A DNA stretch of 64,000 nucleotides from Marivita sp. S6314 (GCF_023015985.1 NZ_JALKAO010000003.1:62001-126000); one strand, 5' to 3'; shown: positions 7,950-17,403, numbered from the stretch's first letter. Made by a program: numbers and translations. Notes: generated by a model not told the origin, from the sequence alone.

Positions 7950-10268
7950 TCAGACCGTGCCCTGCAACCGCGCCACTGCCATCAGCACCCGCTCGGGCGT
8001 TGCTGGTGCATCAAGACGCGGGCATTCGCTGTAATCTGCGACGGAGGCCACCGCCATGGACAGTGCTTCAAAGACCGAAATCCCCAGCATGAAGGGTGGT
8101 TCCCCCACAGCTTTGGAGCGTTTGATCGTCAGTTCCCGGTTCTCGGACCAGTCGGCAAGGTTCACGTTGAACACGCGCGGACGATCCGACGCGAGCGGGA
8201 TCTTGTAGGTCGACGGCGCATGGGTGCGCAGGCGTCCGGCATCGTCCCACCACAGCTCTTCGGTGGTGAGCCACCCCATGCCCTGAATGAACGCGCCTTC
8301 AACTTGGCCCTTGTCGAGCACCGGATTTAGCGATCGACCCACATCATGCAGGATGTCGGTCCGCTCGACCCGGTATTCTCCGGTCAGTGTGTCGATTGTC
8401 ACCTCAGAACAGGCCGCGCCATAGGCGTAGTAGTAGAACGGACGGCCCTGGCCCTTGGCGCGATCCCAATGGATCTTGGGCGTCTTGTAGAACCCTGCTG
8501 CCGAAAGCTGAACGCGGGCGAGGTATGCTTGCTTGATGAAGGCATCGAAAGACAGCGTGTCTTTTCCGATATGCACCTGATTGGCGTGAAATCGGACCTC
8601 TTCCGGGGCCACGTTCCATGTTTCGCAAGCAAAGGCGGTCAAACGTTCCTTGATCTGCTCCACAGCATTCAACGCCGCCATTCCGTTCAAGTCGGTTCCG
8701 CTCGACGCGGCCGTTGCGGATGTGTTCGGGACCTTCTCGGTGGTGGTCTTTGTGATCTTGATACGCTCGAAATCAACCTGGAACGCTTCGGCCACAACCT
8801 GCGCGACCTTGGTGTTCAGGCCCTGACCCATCTCGGTGCCACCATGGTTCAGGTGGATCGAGCCGTCATTGTAGACATGCACCAGCGCGCCCGCCTGATT
8901 GTACCAGGTCGCGGTGAAGGAGATGCCGAATTTGACAGGCGTCAGCGCGATACCCTTTTTCAGCACCGGGGAGGTTTTGTTGAAAGCAATGATATCAGCA
9001 CGGCGCTGGCGATAAGCGGAGGTCTCTTCCAATTCACCGATCAGACGGTCGAGGATATTGTCCTCAACTTCCTGATGATACGGCGTGAGATTGCGCCCTT
9101 CACAGCCATAGAAATTGGCTTTGCGCACGTCTAGCGGGTCTTGCCCGGTGGCATAGGCGATCTCTTCAATCATACGTTCGGCGACGATCACACCCTGCGG
9201 GCCACCAAAACCCCGGAAAGCGGTGTTGGAGACGGTGTTGGTTTTCATCGGGTGGCTGTTGAGCCTTACATTCGGGTAGAAATACGCATTGTCCGCGTGA
9301 AAGAGCGCGCGGTCCGTGACCGGGCCAGACAGGTCCGCTGAAAACCCGCAGCGCGCGACAAAGCTGCCGTCGACGGCCTGAATGCGGCCCGCGTCATCGA
9401 AAGCCACGTCATAGTCGATGACAAAGTCATGCCGCTTCCCTGTAGCGGTCATGTCCTGATCGCGGTCGGGGCGGATTTTGACGGCGCGGTTCCACTTCTT
9501 GGCGGCGATGGCGGCAACCGCGCAAAAGAGGTTCATCTGGCTTTCCTTGCCGCCGAACCCACCCCCCATGCGGCGCACGTTCACGACAACGGCGTTTGAC
9601 GGCACGCCAAGCACATGCGCCACCATGTGTTGCGCCTCGGACGGGTGCTGTGTGGAGCAGTTGACGATCACATCGTCATCTTCGCCCGGAATGGCAAAGG
9701 CGATATGCCCTTCGAGGTACATGTGATCCTGCCCGCCCACGGCCATCCGGCCCTTGACGCGGTTGGGCGCTGCGTCCAGCGCGGGGTCCACATCGCCCCG
9801 TTCCAGCTTTAACGGAGCGGTGACATGGGGGTAGCCTGCGTTCAGCGCCGCAATCGGATCAAGCGCATGGGGCAGAACCTCGCAGTCGATCTTCGCCTTT
9901 TCGGCGGCATGACGTGCGATCTCGCGCGTCTCGGCGATCACGGCGAACAGGGGCTGGCCGTGAAACTGGATCAGGTCCGTCGGAAACACGGGTTCGTCGT
10001 TGAGGCCGGTGGGGCTGATGTCATTCACCCCTGGCACGTCATCAGCCGTCAGAACGCCCACAACGCCGGGCGTTGCCAGAACATTGGTGTAATCAATGCC
10101 CCGTAACTTTGCATGGGCCACATCCGACACGCCGAGATAGGCGTGCAACGCGCCCTCGGGCATCGCGATGTCATCGGTGTAGTCGGCCGCGCCGGTGACA
10201 TGCTTGGACGCGCTGTCGTGGATGCGGTCCGTATGGGCTGCCCCGGTGATGGAAACGGTATCCTTCAT
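7950..10268 (-). CDS. xdhB: xanthine dehydrogenase, molybdopterin-binding subunit
   Basis: 772 aa, the usual size of the bacterial large subunit. It has the aldehyde oxidase/xanthine dehydrogenase a/b hammerhead domain and the Mo-cofactor domain, with GGGFGGKE (about residue 230), AFRGFGGPQG (mid-protein), and the C-terminal GEPPFMLGISVFEA with the catalytic Glu. It hydroxylates hypoxanthine and xanthine to urate. The start ATG 10268 follows AAGGAG. With XdhA and XdhC it forms the core of the purine operon. No uricase is seen in the window. Confidence 0.95.
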   Translation of the reverse strand: MKDTVSITGAAHTDRIHDSASKHVTGAADYTDDIAMPEGALHAYLGVSDVAHAKLRGIDYTNVLATPGVVGVLTADDVPGVNDISPTGLNDEPVFPTDLIQFHGQPLFAVIAETREIARHAAEKAKIDCEVLPHALDPIAALNAGYPHVTAPLKLERGDVDPALDAAPNRVKGRMAVGGQDHMYLEGHIAFAIPGEDDDVIVNCSTQHPSEAQHMVAHVLGVPSNAVVVNVRRMGGGFGGKESQMNLFCAVAAIAAKKWNRAVKIRPDRDQDMTATGKRHDFVIDYDVAFDDAGRIQAVDGSFVARCGFSADLSGPVTDRALFHADNAYFYPNVRLNSHPMKTNTVSNTAFRGFGGPQGVIVAERMIEEIAYATGQDPLDVRKANFYGCEGRNLTPYHQEVEDNILDRLIGELEETSAYRQRRADIIAFNKTSPVLKKGIALTPVKFGISFTATWYNQAGALVHVYNDGSIHLNHGGTEMGQGLNTKVAQVVAEAFQVDFERIKITKTTTEKVPNTSATAASSGTDLNGMAALNAVEQIKERLTAFACETWNVAPEEVRFHANQVHIGKDTLSFDAFIKQAYLARVQLSAAGFYKTPKIHWDRAKGQGRPFYYYAYGAACSEVTIDTLTGEYRVERTDILHDVGRSLNPVLDKGQVEGAFIQGMGWLTTEELWWDDAGRLRTHAPSTYKIPLASDRPRVFNVNLADWSENRELTIKRSKAVGEPPFMLGISVFEALSMAVASVADYSECPRLDAPATPERVLMAVARLQGTV

Positions 10269-10284
10269 CTCTCGACTCCTTGTC

Positions 10285-11748
10285 TCAGGCGATGGCGAGT
10301 TGAACGGGCGCGTCTGTCTGCGCGTCCTGTTCGAGGAAAAAGCGGCGCAGAAGGTTCTGGGCCGAGAGCATCCGGTACTCCGAGGACGCGCGCCAATCCG
10401 TCAGCGGTGAAAAATCCTCCGCGAGGGCATCAGCCGCGGCCTCAAAGCTGTCCCGTGTCCAGCGCTGGCCGTTGAGCGCGGCTTCTGCCGCTGTTGCACG
10501 TTTGGGAGTGGCCGCCATGCCGCCAAAGGCGATGCGGGTATTGCTGATCACACCGTCTGTCACACTCATGTGGATGCCAACGGCCACCGACGAAATATCC
10601 TCGTCGCGCCGCTTGGAGATCTTGTACGCCGCGTCCAGATCGTTCGGACCGGGCAGGGGCACCTGAATGCTTTCCACAAATTCACCCGGCGCGCGGTCCT
10701 GCTTGCCGTAGTCGATGAAGTAATCCTGCAAGGGCAGAGTGCGTCGAGTGTCACCACGGCGAAGCGTGATTTCGGCCCCGAGGGCGATCAGCACCGGGGG
10801 TGTGTCCCCGATGGGCGAGCCGTTGGCGATATTGCCGCCCACGGTGCCCATGTTCCGCACCTGCCACCCCGCAATGCGATCCCAATACGGGACCAGGTGT
10901 GGCAGGTGCTTTGACAGGAGGGATTGGCAATCGGTGTAGCTTGCGCCCGCACCGATCTTGAGGAGGGAGTCCTGTCGTTTGACTGTTTTCAATTCGTTCA
11001 GATGACCGGTGAAAATCGCCGGTCCGATGTTGCGCAAGAATTTTGTCACCCAAAGGCCCACATCGGTGGCCCCCGCAACGATGGTCGCGTCCGGATAGGT
11101 CAGAAGACAGTCGGCAAGGTCATCCACGTCAGCGGGGATGATGCTCAGGTTGTCTTCGGGGCCGGACACGATGCGCTGCGTGTCCTGAAGGGACTTGAGG
11201 CGTGCCGTCATCGTGTCGCGTTCGGTGGTCAGGCAATCCGACGCGGGTGTGCCGTAACGCGACACCGCAACCGCCGCCTTGATGATCGGCTCGTAGCCCG
11301 TGCACCGGCAGAGGTTGCCCTGCAATGCGGTTTCAACCTCCCCCACCGTCGGTTCGGGGGTCTGCATCCAGAGCGCGTAGAGCGACATGACAAAGCCGGG
11401 TGTGCAGAAACCGCACTGGCTGCCGTGATGATCGACCATCGCCTCTTGCACAGGATGTAAGCGTCCGTTCGGGCCGGAAAGATGTTCTACCGTGACCACG
11501 TGGCAGCCATTGACCGACGCTAGGAACCGGATGCAGGCGTTGACCGGTTCGTACACGAGGCCCGCGCTACCCAACCGTCCAACCAGAACGGTGCATGCGC
11601 CGCAATCGCCCTCGGCGCAGCCTTCCTTGGTACCGGTCAGTCGGCGTTCAAGCCGCAGGAAATCCAGCAGCGTCTGGCTGGCCGCAACGTCGGCCACCGA
11701 CACGTCAGTGCCGTTGAGGATGAAACGAATGTCACGTCGATAGGTCAA
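10285..11748 (-). CDS. xdhA: xanthine dehydrogenase, FAD/2Fe-2S subunit
   Basis: 487 aa from a TTG start at 11748, chosen because GGGAGG lies 5 nt upstream and translation then begins at TYRRDIRFILNGT as in the family; ATG 11835 would add 29 unrelated residues. The N-terminal plant-type [2Fe-2S] domain (C-x4-C-x2-C in EGCAEGDCGAC) is followed by the second cluster domain (CGFCTPGF and CRCTGYEP). The FAD-binding domain (IVAGATDVG, GGNIANGSPIGDTPP) and the CO-dehydrogenase flavoprotein C-terminal domain follow. It transfers electrons from the Mo site to NAD+. Confidence 0.94.
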   Translation of the reverse strand: MTYRRDIRFILNGTDVSVADVAASQTLLDFLRLERRLTGTKEGCAEGDCGACTVLVGRLGSAGLVYEPVNACIRFLASVNGCHVVTVEHLSGPNGRLHPVQEAMVDHHGSQCGFCTPGFVMSLYALWMQTPEPTVGEVETALQGNLCRCTGYEPIIKAAVAVSRYGTPASDCLTTERDTMTARLKSLQDTQRIVSGPEDNLSIIPADVDDLADCLLTYPDATIVAGATDVGLWVTKFLRNIGPAIFTGHLNELKTVKRQDSLLKIGAGASYTDCQSLLSKHLPHLVPYWDRIAGWQVRNMGTVGGNIANGSPIGDTPPVLIALGAEITLRRGDTRRTLPLQDYFIDYGKQDRAPGEFVESIQVPLPGPNDLDAAYKISKRRDEDISSVAVGIHMSVTDGVISNTRIAFGGMAATPKRATAAEAALNGQRWTRDSFEAAADALAEDFSPLTDWRASSEYRMLSAQNLLRRFFLEQDAQTDAPVQLAIA

Positions 11749-11839
11749 AGTTGCCTCCCAATCGCCAAGTCCGGCTGTGATGGTGAACCGACCATAGACG
11801 CAACAATTCGAGCGAAAAATCGCTGTAAACGGCAAATAC

Positions 11840-11858
11840 TTTCAACAGATCGTTGAAA
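11840..11858. promoter_or_regulatory. LysR-type operator between xdhA and its regulator
   Basis: Perfect inverted repeat TTTCAAC-N5-GTTGAAA. It lies 92 nt upstream of the xdhA start and 45 nt upstream of the divergent lysR start, the classical place for a LysR box (it contains T-N11-A). Confidence 0.65.
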
Positions 11859-11902
11859 ATAGACTTGCTGCTTGGCATCCTTCCGGTGGGGAGGAGCGAC
11901 AC

Positions 11903-12805
11903 ATGTCGTATATTGAAAGCCTGCGTGTCTTTGTCCGTGTGATGGAGCTTGGCAGCATTACGTCGGGTGGCCGTGATCTGAGGCTGACCCCCGCGGTGTC
12001 AAGCAAGCGTCTGAAAGAGCTTGAGAAACATCTTGGCGTGCGTTTGTTCAACAGAACAACACGCTCCATGACGCCGACAGAGGTCGGCACCGTGTTTTAC
12101 GACGAGGCAAGAGCCGTCTTGCAGGCGCTTGACCATGCCGAAGCCCGCGTCGCCAGTTTTTCCGATGCACCGCGCGGCGCGCTCCGCATCACGGCTCCGC
12201 TTGGGGTCGGACGCCGGATTGTTGCACCGTTGGTTCCCGAATTTTCCGAATCCTATCCGGACACAGAGATTCGGATGCGCCTGTCGGACCGCAAGGTCGA
12301 CATCATGGCCGACGGGCTCGACATCGCGTTCTTTGTCGGAGAACCCAGCGATTCCACGATGAAACTGCGCAAATTCGCGGATTGTGACCGGGTCTTGTGC
12401 GCCTCGCCCGAATACCTGTCGCGCTGTGGAACGCCGATGACGCCGGATGACTTGCTGGACGCCACGCACAACTGTCTTCTGCTACGGTATCCCAGATCGC
12501 CTGAATATTTCTGGACGGTCCGGACAGATATGGGGCCCCGGAAGCTGGAGGTTCGGGGCAAGTTTGATGCCGATGACGGTGATGTGCTGACGGATTGGGC
12601 GGTGGCCGGGCGGGGAATCGTCAATAAGCCCCGTTTCGATGTGCGCGAGCATCTGGAGGCCGGGCGGCTTGTCGAAGTGTTGCCGCACACCCCTCCGATG
12701 CCCACGATCTTCGGCTGTCTGTATCCGCACAAAAAGCTTCAGGACCCGAAGGTGCGATTGTTCGTCGACCATGTTGCGCGGAACAGCAAACGCCACTTTG
12801 TCTGA
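11903..12805 (+). CDS. LysR-family regulator, probably of the xdh operon
   Basis: 300 aa. N-terminal winged HTH (SLRVFVRVMELGSITSGGRDL, then PAVSSKRLKELEKHLGVRLFNRTTR) and C-terminal periplasmic-binding-like effector domain. The ribosome site GGGGAGGAG precedes ATG 11903. It is divergent from xdhABC, with a palindromic box in between, so it most likely activates purine oxidation; the inducer is unknown. It ends 29 nt before the convergent Cds1-like gene. Confidence 0.92.
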   Translation: MSYIESLRVFVRVMELGSITSGGRDLRLTPAVSSKRLKELEKHLGVRLFNRTTRSMTPTEVGTVFYDEARAVLQALDHAEARVASFSDAPRGALRITAPLGVGRRIVAPLVPEFSESYPDTEIRMRLSDRKVDIMADGLDIAFFVGEPSDSTMKLRKFADCDRVLCASPEYLSRCGTPMTPDDLLDATHNCLLLRYPRSPEYFWTVRTDMGPRKLEVRGKFDADDGDVLTDWAVAGRGIVNKPRFDVREHLEAGRLVEVLPHTPPMPTIFGCLYPHKKLQDPKVRLFVDHVARNSKRHFV

Positions 12806-12834
12806 CGTAACGACGCCTCGCACCCCGATACGGA

Positions 12835-13884
12835 TCAGTCGAAATCCAGTTCCAACGCCCTGAGATGGGTCTGACACTCCCCGATGCACTCTGCGACCCA
12901 ATCGGGATTGTAATAGGTGTCGAGATACCGCTCGCCGCTGTCGCAGAGCAGCGTCACGATCGAGCCGCGTTGACCCGCATCTTGCATCTGCTTGGCAACC
13001 TGAAGCACGCCCCACAGATTTGTGCCCGTCGACGGGCCGGGTCTGCGCCCGATCCGTGTTTCAAGCCATTGCATGGTCGCGACACTTGCAGCGTCTGGCA
13101 CCCGGATCATGTCGTCGATCACGTCTGGTTGGAACGAATGTTCGACCTTTGGCCGCCCGATCCCTTCGATGCGGCTGGACATCTCGGACGTCAGACTGCG
13201 ATCTCCACATTGATAGCTGTCAAAAAAGACCGAGTTTTCCGGATCCACCACCGTAAGCCGCGTGTCATAACCCTTGTAGCGGATATAGCGCCCGATGGTG
13301 GCCGATGTCCCGCCGGTGCCCGCGCTCATGATGATATGCGCCGGGATCGGATGGGGTTCGTGCTCCATCTGGGTGAACAGGCTCTCGGCGATGTTGTTGT
13401 TGCCGCGCCAGTCCGTGGCCCGTTCGGCGTAGGTGAACTGATCCATGAAATAGCCGCCGATCTTGTCGGCCAGTGCGACGGACGCATCGTGCATCTGCGG
13501 CGCGCTTTCCACGAAGTGGATCTGCCCGCCAAAAAACTCGATAAGCCTGATCTTGCTCCGCGCCGTGCTTTTGGGCAGGACGGCGATAAACGGCACCCCA
13601 ATCATTCGGGCGAAATAGGCCTCTGACACCGCCGTGCTTCCCGAAGAGGCTTCGACAATTGTTGTGCCTTCGGTGATCTTGCCGTTGCACAGCGCGTAAA
13701 GAAACAAGGACCGCGCGAGGCGGTGTTTCAGGCTTCCGGTAGGGTGCGTGCTTTCGTCCTTGAGATAGATATCAACGCCCTGAAGACGCGGCGCAGGCAG
13801 CTTGAACAGATGGGTGTCAGCAGACCTGTGCGCGTCGGCGTTGATCTTTCCGATTGCGTCGTTCACCCAAGTGTTCATGTACAT
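12835..13884 (-). CDS. PLP-dependent enzyme, Cds1-type L-cysteine desulfhydrase (cysteine synthase fold)
   Basis: 349 aa, fold-type II PLP enzyme of the cysteine synthase/beta family. The Schiff-base Lys is in [10 protein letters not shown] (about residue 53), the substrate loop is [15 protein letters not shown], and the phosphate-binding glycine loop is [15 protein letters not shown]. The length, the [13 protein letters not shown] segment and the long C-terminus fit the mycobacterial Cds1 subgroup, which releases H2S and pyruvate from cysteine, better than CysK. Starts are ATG 13884 or ATG 13878. It is flanked by two LysR genes with no obvious operon partner. Desulfhydrase activity is inferred from subgroup likeness only. 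Confidence 0.75.
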   Translation of the reverse strand: MYMNTWVNDAIGKINADAHRSADTHLFKLPAPRLQGVDIYLKDESTHPTGSLKHRLARSLFLYALCNGKITEGTTIVEASSGSTAVSEAYFARMIGVPFIAVLPKSTARSKIRLIEFFGGQIHFVESAPQMHDASVALADKIGGYFMDQFTYAERATDWRGNNNIAESLFTQMEHEPHPIPAHIIMSAGTGGTSATIGRYIRYKGYDTRLTVVDPENSVFFDSYQCGDRSLTSEMSSRIEGIGRPKVEHSFQPDVIDDMIRVPDAASVATMQWLETRIGRRPGPSTGTNLWGVLQVAKQMQDAGQRGSIVTLLCDSGERYLDTYYNPDWVAECIGECQTHLRALELDFD

Positions 13885-14068
13885 TCCAATCTGGTCTTAG
13901 GATCAGGACCCGCAGTTGAATGCAGCATGCGCAGGCGCCGACAGGACACCTGTCTTGCTCAGGGCACAACGCGCATGATCTCGATCCAGTTACGCCGTTT
14001 GTAGCGGAGCTTGTCCCGTTTGCCTATTGGCGTGCTTCTGACGCCGCGCATGTTGGGTTCTTATCCAA

Positions 14069-14974
14069 TCACGTCACCCAAGGCAGTTTCCGCGACTCGG
14101 CAACCAGAGGATCCACCAGCAACCGCAGACGCGTGGACTGAAAGCGATTGGGTGGAAAGATCGCGTAGATCTCGCGCTCGGGAAAGGTCGTATAGTCGGC
14201 CAGCACAGGCTGGAGGCGTCCGCTTTCCAGATGTTCTGCAACGTAGAAAATCGGGAGAAGGACGATCCCGATGTCCTGCAATGCCGCGCGGCACAAGATC
14301 TCTCCGGAATCCGCCTTGAATGTTCCCTGCAGCGAAACCTGACCGGTCTTGCCAGCTGCATCTGAGTACCGCCATTCTTGCGGCCCGCGATTTCCCGTGA
14401 AGGCAAGGAAATTGTGATTGGTCAGATCGTCGGGTGTCTCCGGTGTCCCATGCGCCGTCAGATATGCCGGGCTGGCACACAGCACGAGTGGGCAATCCGC
14501 CAAACGCCGTGCGACCAGGGATGTGTCCTTCAAGGACCCGATGCGCACAACAAGATCGAACCCTTCGCCTGCGATATCAACAAGACGGTCTTCGAGGCTC
14601 ACATCCAACTCGACCTCTGGATATTGCGCTGCAAATCCCGCGATCGTGTCGCCAAAGTACTTGATACCCAAGCTTTGCGGCAGGCTCACTTTTAACGGGC
14701 CACGGGGTCGTGATTTCAATTCGTTGATCTGGTCTTCCGCTTCTTTCAAGTCTTCCAAAACCCGCGCCGCGCGGTCGAAAAACAACGCGCCTTCTTCGGT
14801 CGGAGACACATTGCGCGTCGTGCGGTTAAGAAGCTTGACCTGCAAATCCTGCTCAAGATTTTGAATTTGCTTGGACACCGCAGAACTGGTGATCCCAAGC
14901 GTCTGCGCTGCGCCCGCAAAGCTGCCAGCCTTTACAACGGCGACAAACACGCCAACCCGTGAAATGTGGTCCAT
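14069..14974 (-). CDS. LysR-family regulator divergent from doxX
   Basis: 301 aa from ATG 14974 (a TTG five codons upstream is the alternative). HTH: VFVAVVKAGSFAGAAQTLGI with SSAVSKQIQNLEQ, then LLNRTTRNVSPTEEG. The effector domain follows. It belongs to the large DsdC/AaeR-like group common in proteobacteria. The divergent partner is a DoxX-type membrane protein. Two ATTATCAA[CT]CAA repeats flank the promoter region. Confidence 0.92.
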   Translation of the reverse strand: MDHISRVGVFVAVVKAGSFAGAAQTLGITSSAVSKQIQNLEQDLQVKLLNRTTRNVSPTEEGALFFDRAARVLEDLKEAEDQINELKSRPRGPLKVSLPQSLGIKYFGDTIAGFAAQYPEVELDVSLEDRLVDIAGEGFDLVVRIGSLKDTSLVARRLADCPLVLCASPAYLTAHGTPETPDDLTNHNFLAFTGNRGPQEWRYSDAAGKTGQVSLQGTFKADSGEILCRAALQDIGIVLLPIFYVAEHLESGRLQPVLADYTTFPEREIYAIFPPNRFQSTRLRLLVDPLVAESRKLPWVT

Positions 14975-14977
14975 AGA

Positions 14978-15030
14978 ATTATCAACCAAATGGAATGAGT
15001 GATCTTCCGGAGGGGCATATTATCAATCAA
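14978..15030 (+). repeat. two direct repeats in the lysR-doxX promoter region
   Basis: ATTATCAACCAA at 14978-14989 and ATTATCAATCAA at 15019-15030, same orientation, 41 bp apart (about four helical turns). They may be regulator half-sites. The upstream copy touches the alternative start of the lysR gene. Confidence 0.4.
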
Positions 15031-15083
15031 TGCGCGACGTGCAATATCCCTCCCCAGAGCGAAACACACATCTGGAGATAACC

Positions 15084-15515
15084 ATGACTCATCAAAACGA
15101 ACTGAACTACGGCGCCCTTATCATCCGCGTATCCCTTGGCGTTGTCCTGTTGGCGCACGGACTCTTGAAAGTGCTCGTGTTCACCATTCCGGGCACAATC
15201 GGCTATTTCGAAAGCCTTGGCCTGCCTGCACTTGCAGCCTATCTCGTGATCATCGGTGAGATTGCCGGTGGCGCCGCACTTATCCTTGGCCTCTATTCAC
15301 GTTTGGTTGCCGTTCTGTCCTTGCCCATCCTGATCGGATCGGTCTGGGCGCATGCCGCCAATGGCTGGTTGTTCAGCGCGCCAAATGGCGGTTGGGAATT
15401 CCCCGTGCTGCTGGTGGCCCTCGCTGTTGCGGTTGCCGTGCAGGGCGGTGGAGCGTTTGCCCTGCGCAAGCTCCCGGTCGTTGACGGTTTCATCCCACAG
15501 GCGCTGAAAGCCTAA
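15084..15515 (+). CDS. DoxX-family membrane protein
   Basis: 143 aa with four hydrophobic helices (about residues 10-30, 50-70, 77-95 and 108-128). The N-terminal RVSLGVVLLAHGLLKV and the GEIAGGAALILGLYSR loop are typical of DoxX/SURF4-like proteins. The start is ATG 15084 behind CTGGAG. Family members associate with quinone- or redox-stress functions, but the biochemical role is unclear. A divergent LysR gene suggests it is inducible. Confidence 0.88.
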   Translation: MTHQNELNYGALIIRVSLGVVLLAHGLLKVLVFTIPGTIGYFESLGLPALAAYLVIIGEIAGGAALILGLYSRLVAVLSLPILIGSVWAHAANGWLFSAPNGGWEFPVLLVALAVAVAVQGGGAFALRKLPVVDGFIPQALKA

Positions 15516-15542
15516 GGACGACCTGCCCCCTTAAAGTCACTG

Positions 15543-15566
15543 CGCGGGTCCCAGTCGGAACCCGCG
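15543..15566 (+). terminator. hairpin after doxX, weak terminator candidate
   Basis: Arms CGCGGGT and ACCCGCG around a 10-nt loop, 28 nt after the doxX stop. No T-run follows, so it may only be a 3'-end stabilising structure. Confidence 0.3.
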
Positions 15567-15783
15567 ACAGAAGGGAACGGACGGCGAGCTTTCATAAAAA
15601 GGCCACGCCCCAAAATGCGCTTTGCCTGACCCGTCGCCCTTCTTGGACGGCGGGTGATCTCTTGTGAGGACCGGTCTTGCGCTCAGGCTCAAACCTTCGC
15701 TGGTCGATTCCGAGATATTCTGGCTCGTGACGGGTTGGTCTCGGTGATTCCGGTCATTCGCACACAGAAAATGTAGCGGCTCA

Positions 15784-15804
15784 GGTATCTTGTTCTTGAA
15801 TATC
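15784..15804. promoter_or_regulatory. LysR-type box 1 (kynU)
   Basis: GGTAT-N11-ATATC. The sequence TTGAATATCCAG across its right half is identical to the one in box 3 at the lysR-DHDPS promoter. It lies about 200 nt upstream of the kynU ATG. Confidence 0.6.
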
Positions 15805-16001
15805 CAGTTCTGCCCAATGCGGGGGCGTTGGCAGATCGTCCGATGTACATGAGCCAAAGTAAAACGGGACAGTGGACGGCCTGCCGCAAAACCGCGATAC
15901 CCCACAGGCAGATATGCTTGCGCGCGCGCCAGATCACCGTCCGAGGACGTGCCATGCATCGCGCACCGCAGGCAAAGACACACACGTTGAGAGGATAAGA
16001 C

Positions 16002-17198
16002 ATGACTGATTTCGAATGGACACGGCAGCAATTCGATCTGCCAGAGGGCATGATCTATCTGAACGGCAATTCGCTTGGCCCGATGCCGCGCGAGTCTTTG
16101 CCCGCCATGACGCGTTTTCTAAATGACGAATGGCGCACCGAGTTGATCAAGGGGTGGAACACCAAGAACTGGTTCATGCAGACCAACACGCTGGGGGATC
16201 GTGTCGGACGGCTGATCGGCGCGGCCGAGGGGACAACCGTTGTCGGCGACACGCTCTCGATCAAGGTGTTCCAGGCGGTTGCTGCCGGGATGGCGATGGT
16301 GCCGGATCGCAAGGTGATCCTGTCGGATAACGGCAACTTCCCGACCGATCTCTACATGGTCGAAGGGCTGATCAAGCTCAAGGACGCAGGCTATGAGCTG
16401 CGCGCGCCCGATCCCGAGGATGTGCTGGACAGCATCACCGAAGAGGTCGGCGTGGTGATGATCACCGAAGTGGATTACCGTACAGGCCGTCGCCATGACA
16501 TGAAGGCGATTGTTGAAAAGGCCCACGCCAAAGGGGCTGTCGTTGTCTGGGATCTGGCGCATTCTGCAGGCGCGGTGCCTGTCGATGTGGGCGGCACGGA
16601 TGCGGATTTTGCCATTGGCTGCACCTATAAGTACCTCAACGGCGGCCCCGGTGCCCCGGCGTTTATCTATGTTGCCCCCCGGTTGCTCGACACGGTCGAG
16701 CCGTTCTTGTCGGGCTGGTACGGTCACGAAGCCCCCTTTGCCTTCGACACGGACTACCGCCCGATGCCGGGCAAAATCGAACGGATGCGCATTGGCACGC
16801 CGTCGATTGCGTCTTTTGCGTTGCTGTCGGTGGCGCTCGATATCTGGGACAAGGCGGATATGGACGAGGTTCACGCCAAGTCCATCGAATTGTCCGAATT
16901 GTTCATCCGCGAAGTTGAAGCCCGCTGCGCCGGTTTGACGCTTGTCAGCCCGCGCGATCCACATTCGCGTGGCAGCCACGTTTCGTTCGCCTTTGAGCAG
17001 GGCTATGCCTGCATGCAGGCGTTGATTGCTGACAACGTGATCGGTGATTTCCGTGCGCCGAACGTGATGCGCTTCGGGATCACCCCGCTGTTTGTCAGCG
17101 AGGCGGATATTCTGGGTGCGGTGGACAAGCTTGAACGCATTCTCAGTGAAGAGCGCTACAAGGAAGATCAGTTCCAGAAACGCTCTTTGGTGACGTAG
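16002..17198 (+). CDS. kynU: kynureninase
   Basis: 398 aa, the family length. It is a PLP fold-type I enzyme that cleaves kynurenine (or 3-hydroxykynurenine) to anthranilate (or 3-hydroxyanthranilate) and alanine. The N-terminal IYLNGNSLGPMP, the VWDLAHSAGAVPVD aspartate and the PLP Lys in CTYKYLNGGPG are diagnostic. The SGWYGH and RIGTPSI segments also match. The start is ATG 16002 after GAGAGGA. No tryptophan dioxygenase or kynurenine formamidase lies nearby, so kynurenine may be imported or made elsewhere. It is monocistronic, followed by a terminator. Confidence 0.96.
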   Translation: MTDFEWTRQQFDLPEGMIYLNGNSLGPMPRESLPAMTRFLNDEWRTELIKGWNTKNWFMQTNTLGDRVGRLIGAAEGTTVVGDTLSIKVFQAVAAGMAMVPDRKVILSDNGNFPTDLYMVEGLIKLKDAGYELRAPDPEDVLDSITEEVGVVMITEVDYRTGRRHDMKAIVEKAHAKGAVVVWDLAHSAGAVPVDVGGTDADFAIGCTYKYLNGGPGAPAFIYVAPRLLDTVEPFLSGWYGHEAPFAFDTDYRPMPGKIERMRIGTPSIASFALLSVALDIWDKADMDEVHAKSIELSELFIREVEARCAGLTLVSPRDPHSRGSHVSFAFEQGYACMQALIADNVIGDFRAPNVMRFGITPLFVSEADILGAVDKLERILSEERYKEDQFQKRSLVT

Positions 17199-17225
17199 AG
17201 CCAGACACAATCGCTATCATTCGGA

Positions 17226-17258
17226 AACAGCTCAGGGAAAACTCTCTGGGCTGTTTTC
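17226..17258 (+). terminator. terminator of kynU
   Basis: Hairpin AACAGCTCAG ... CTGGGCTGTT (10-bp stem with one G-U pair) running into TTTT, 27 nt after the kynU stop. Confidence 0.75.
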
Positions 17259-17403
17259 GCTATTGCGGCCTTGCGGTGCCGATACTGATGCGCTGATTGC
17301 GACCGGTTTGTTCCCTCTGCCGTGTGGGCAGACCTATCAGATTGCAGCGACCGACGGTCTGTTGTCGGATCAAGTCACCCGTTCCGTTCGCCCTTATTTA
17401 CAG

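Larger units (their letters stand above)
15516..16001. other. 486-bp gene-free region upstream of kynU
   Basis: It holds a possible doxX hairpin (15543-15566) and one LysR-type box (15784-15804). About 200 bp between that box and the kynU start have no convincing gene; a 51-codon reading frame ending just before the kynU ribosome site has poor codon use and no start signal. A long leader or a distant promoter is possible. Confidence 0.5.

Noticed and set aside
15843-15998. 51-codon frame ending 3 nt before the kynU start, considered as a leader peptide
   Set aside because: Rare codons, Arg-rich random-looking product and no ribosome site; its end at the kynU ribosome site seems accidental.
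15537-16031. 164-codon minus-strand frame in the kynU upstream region
   Set aside because: Overlaps kynU and a LysR box, odd Cys/His/Arg-rich composition, no family, no ribosome site.
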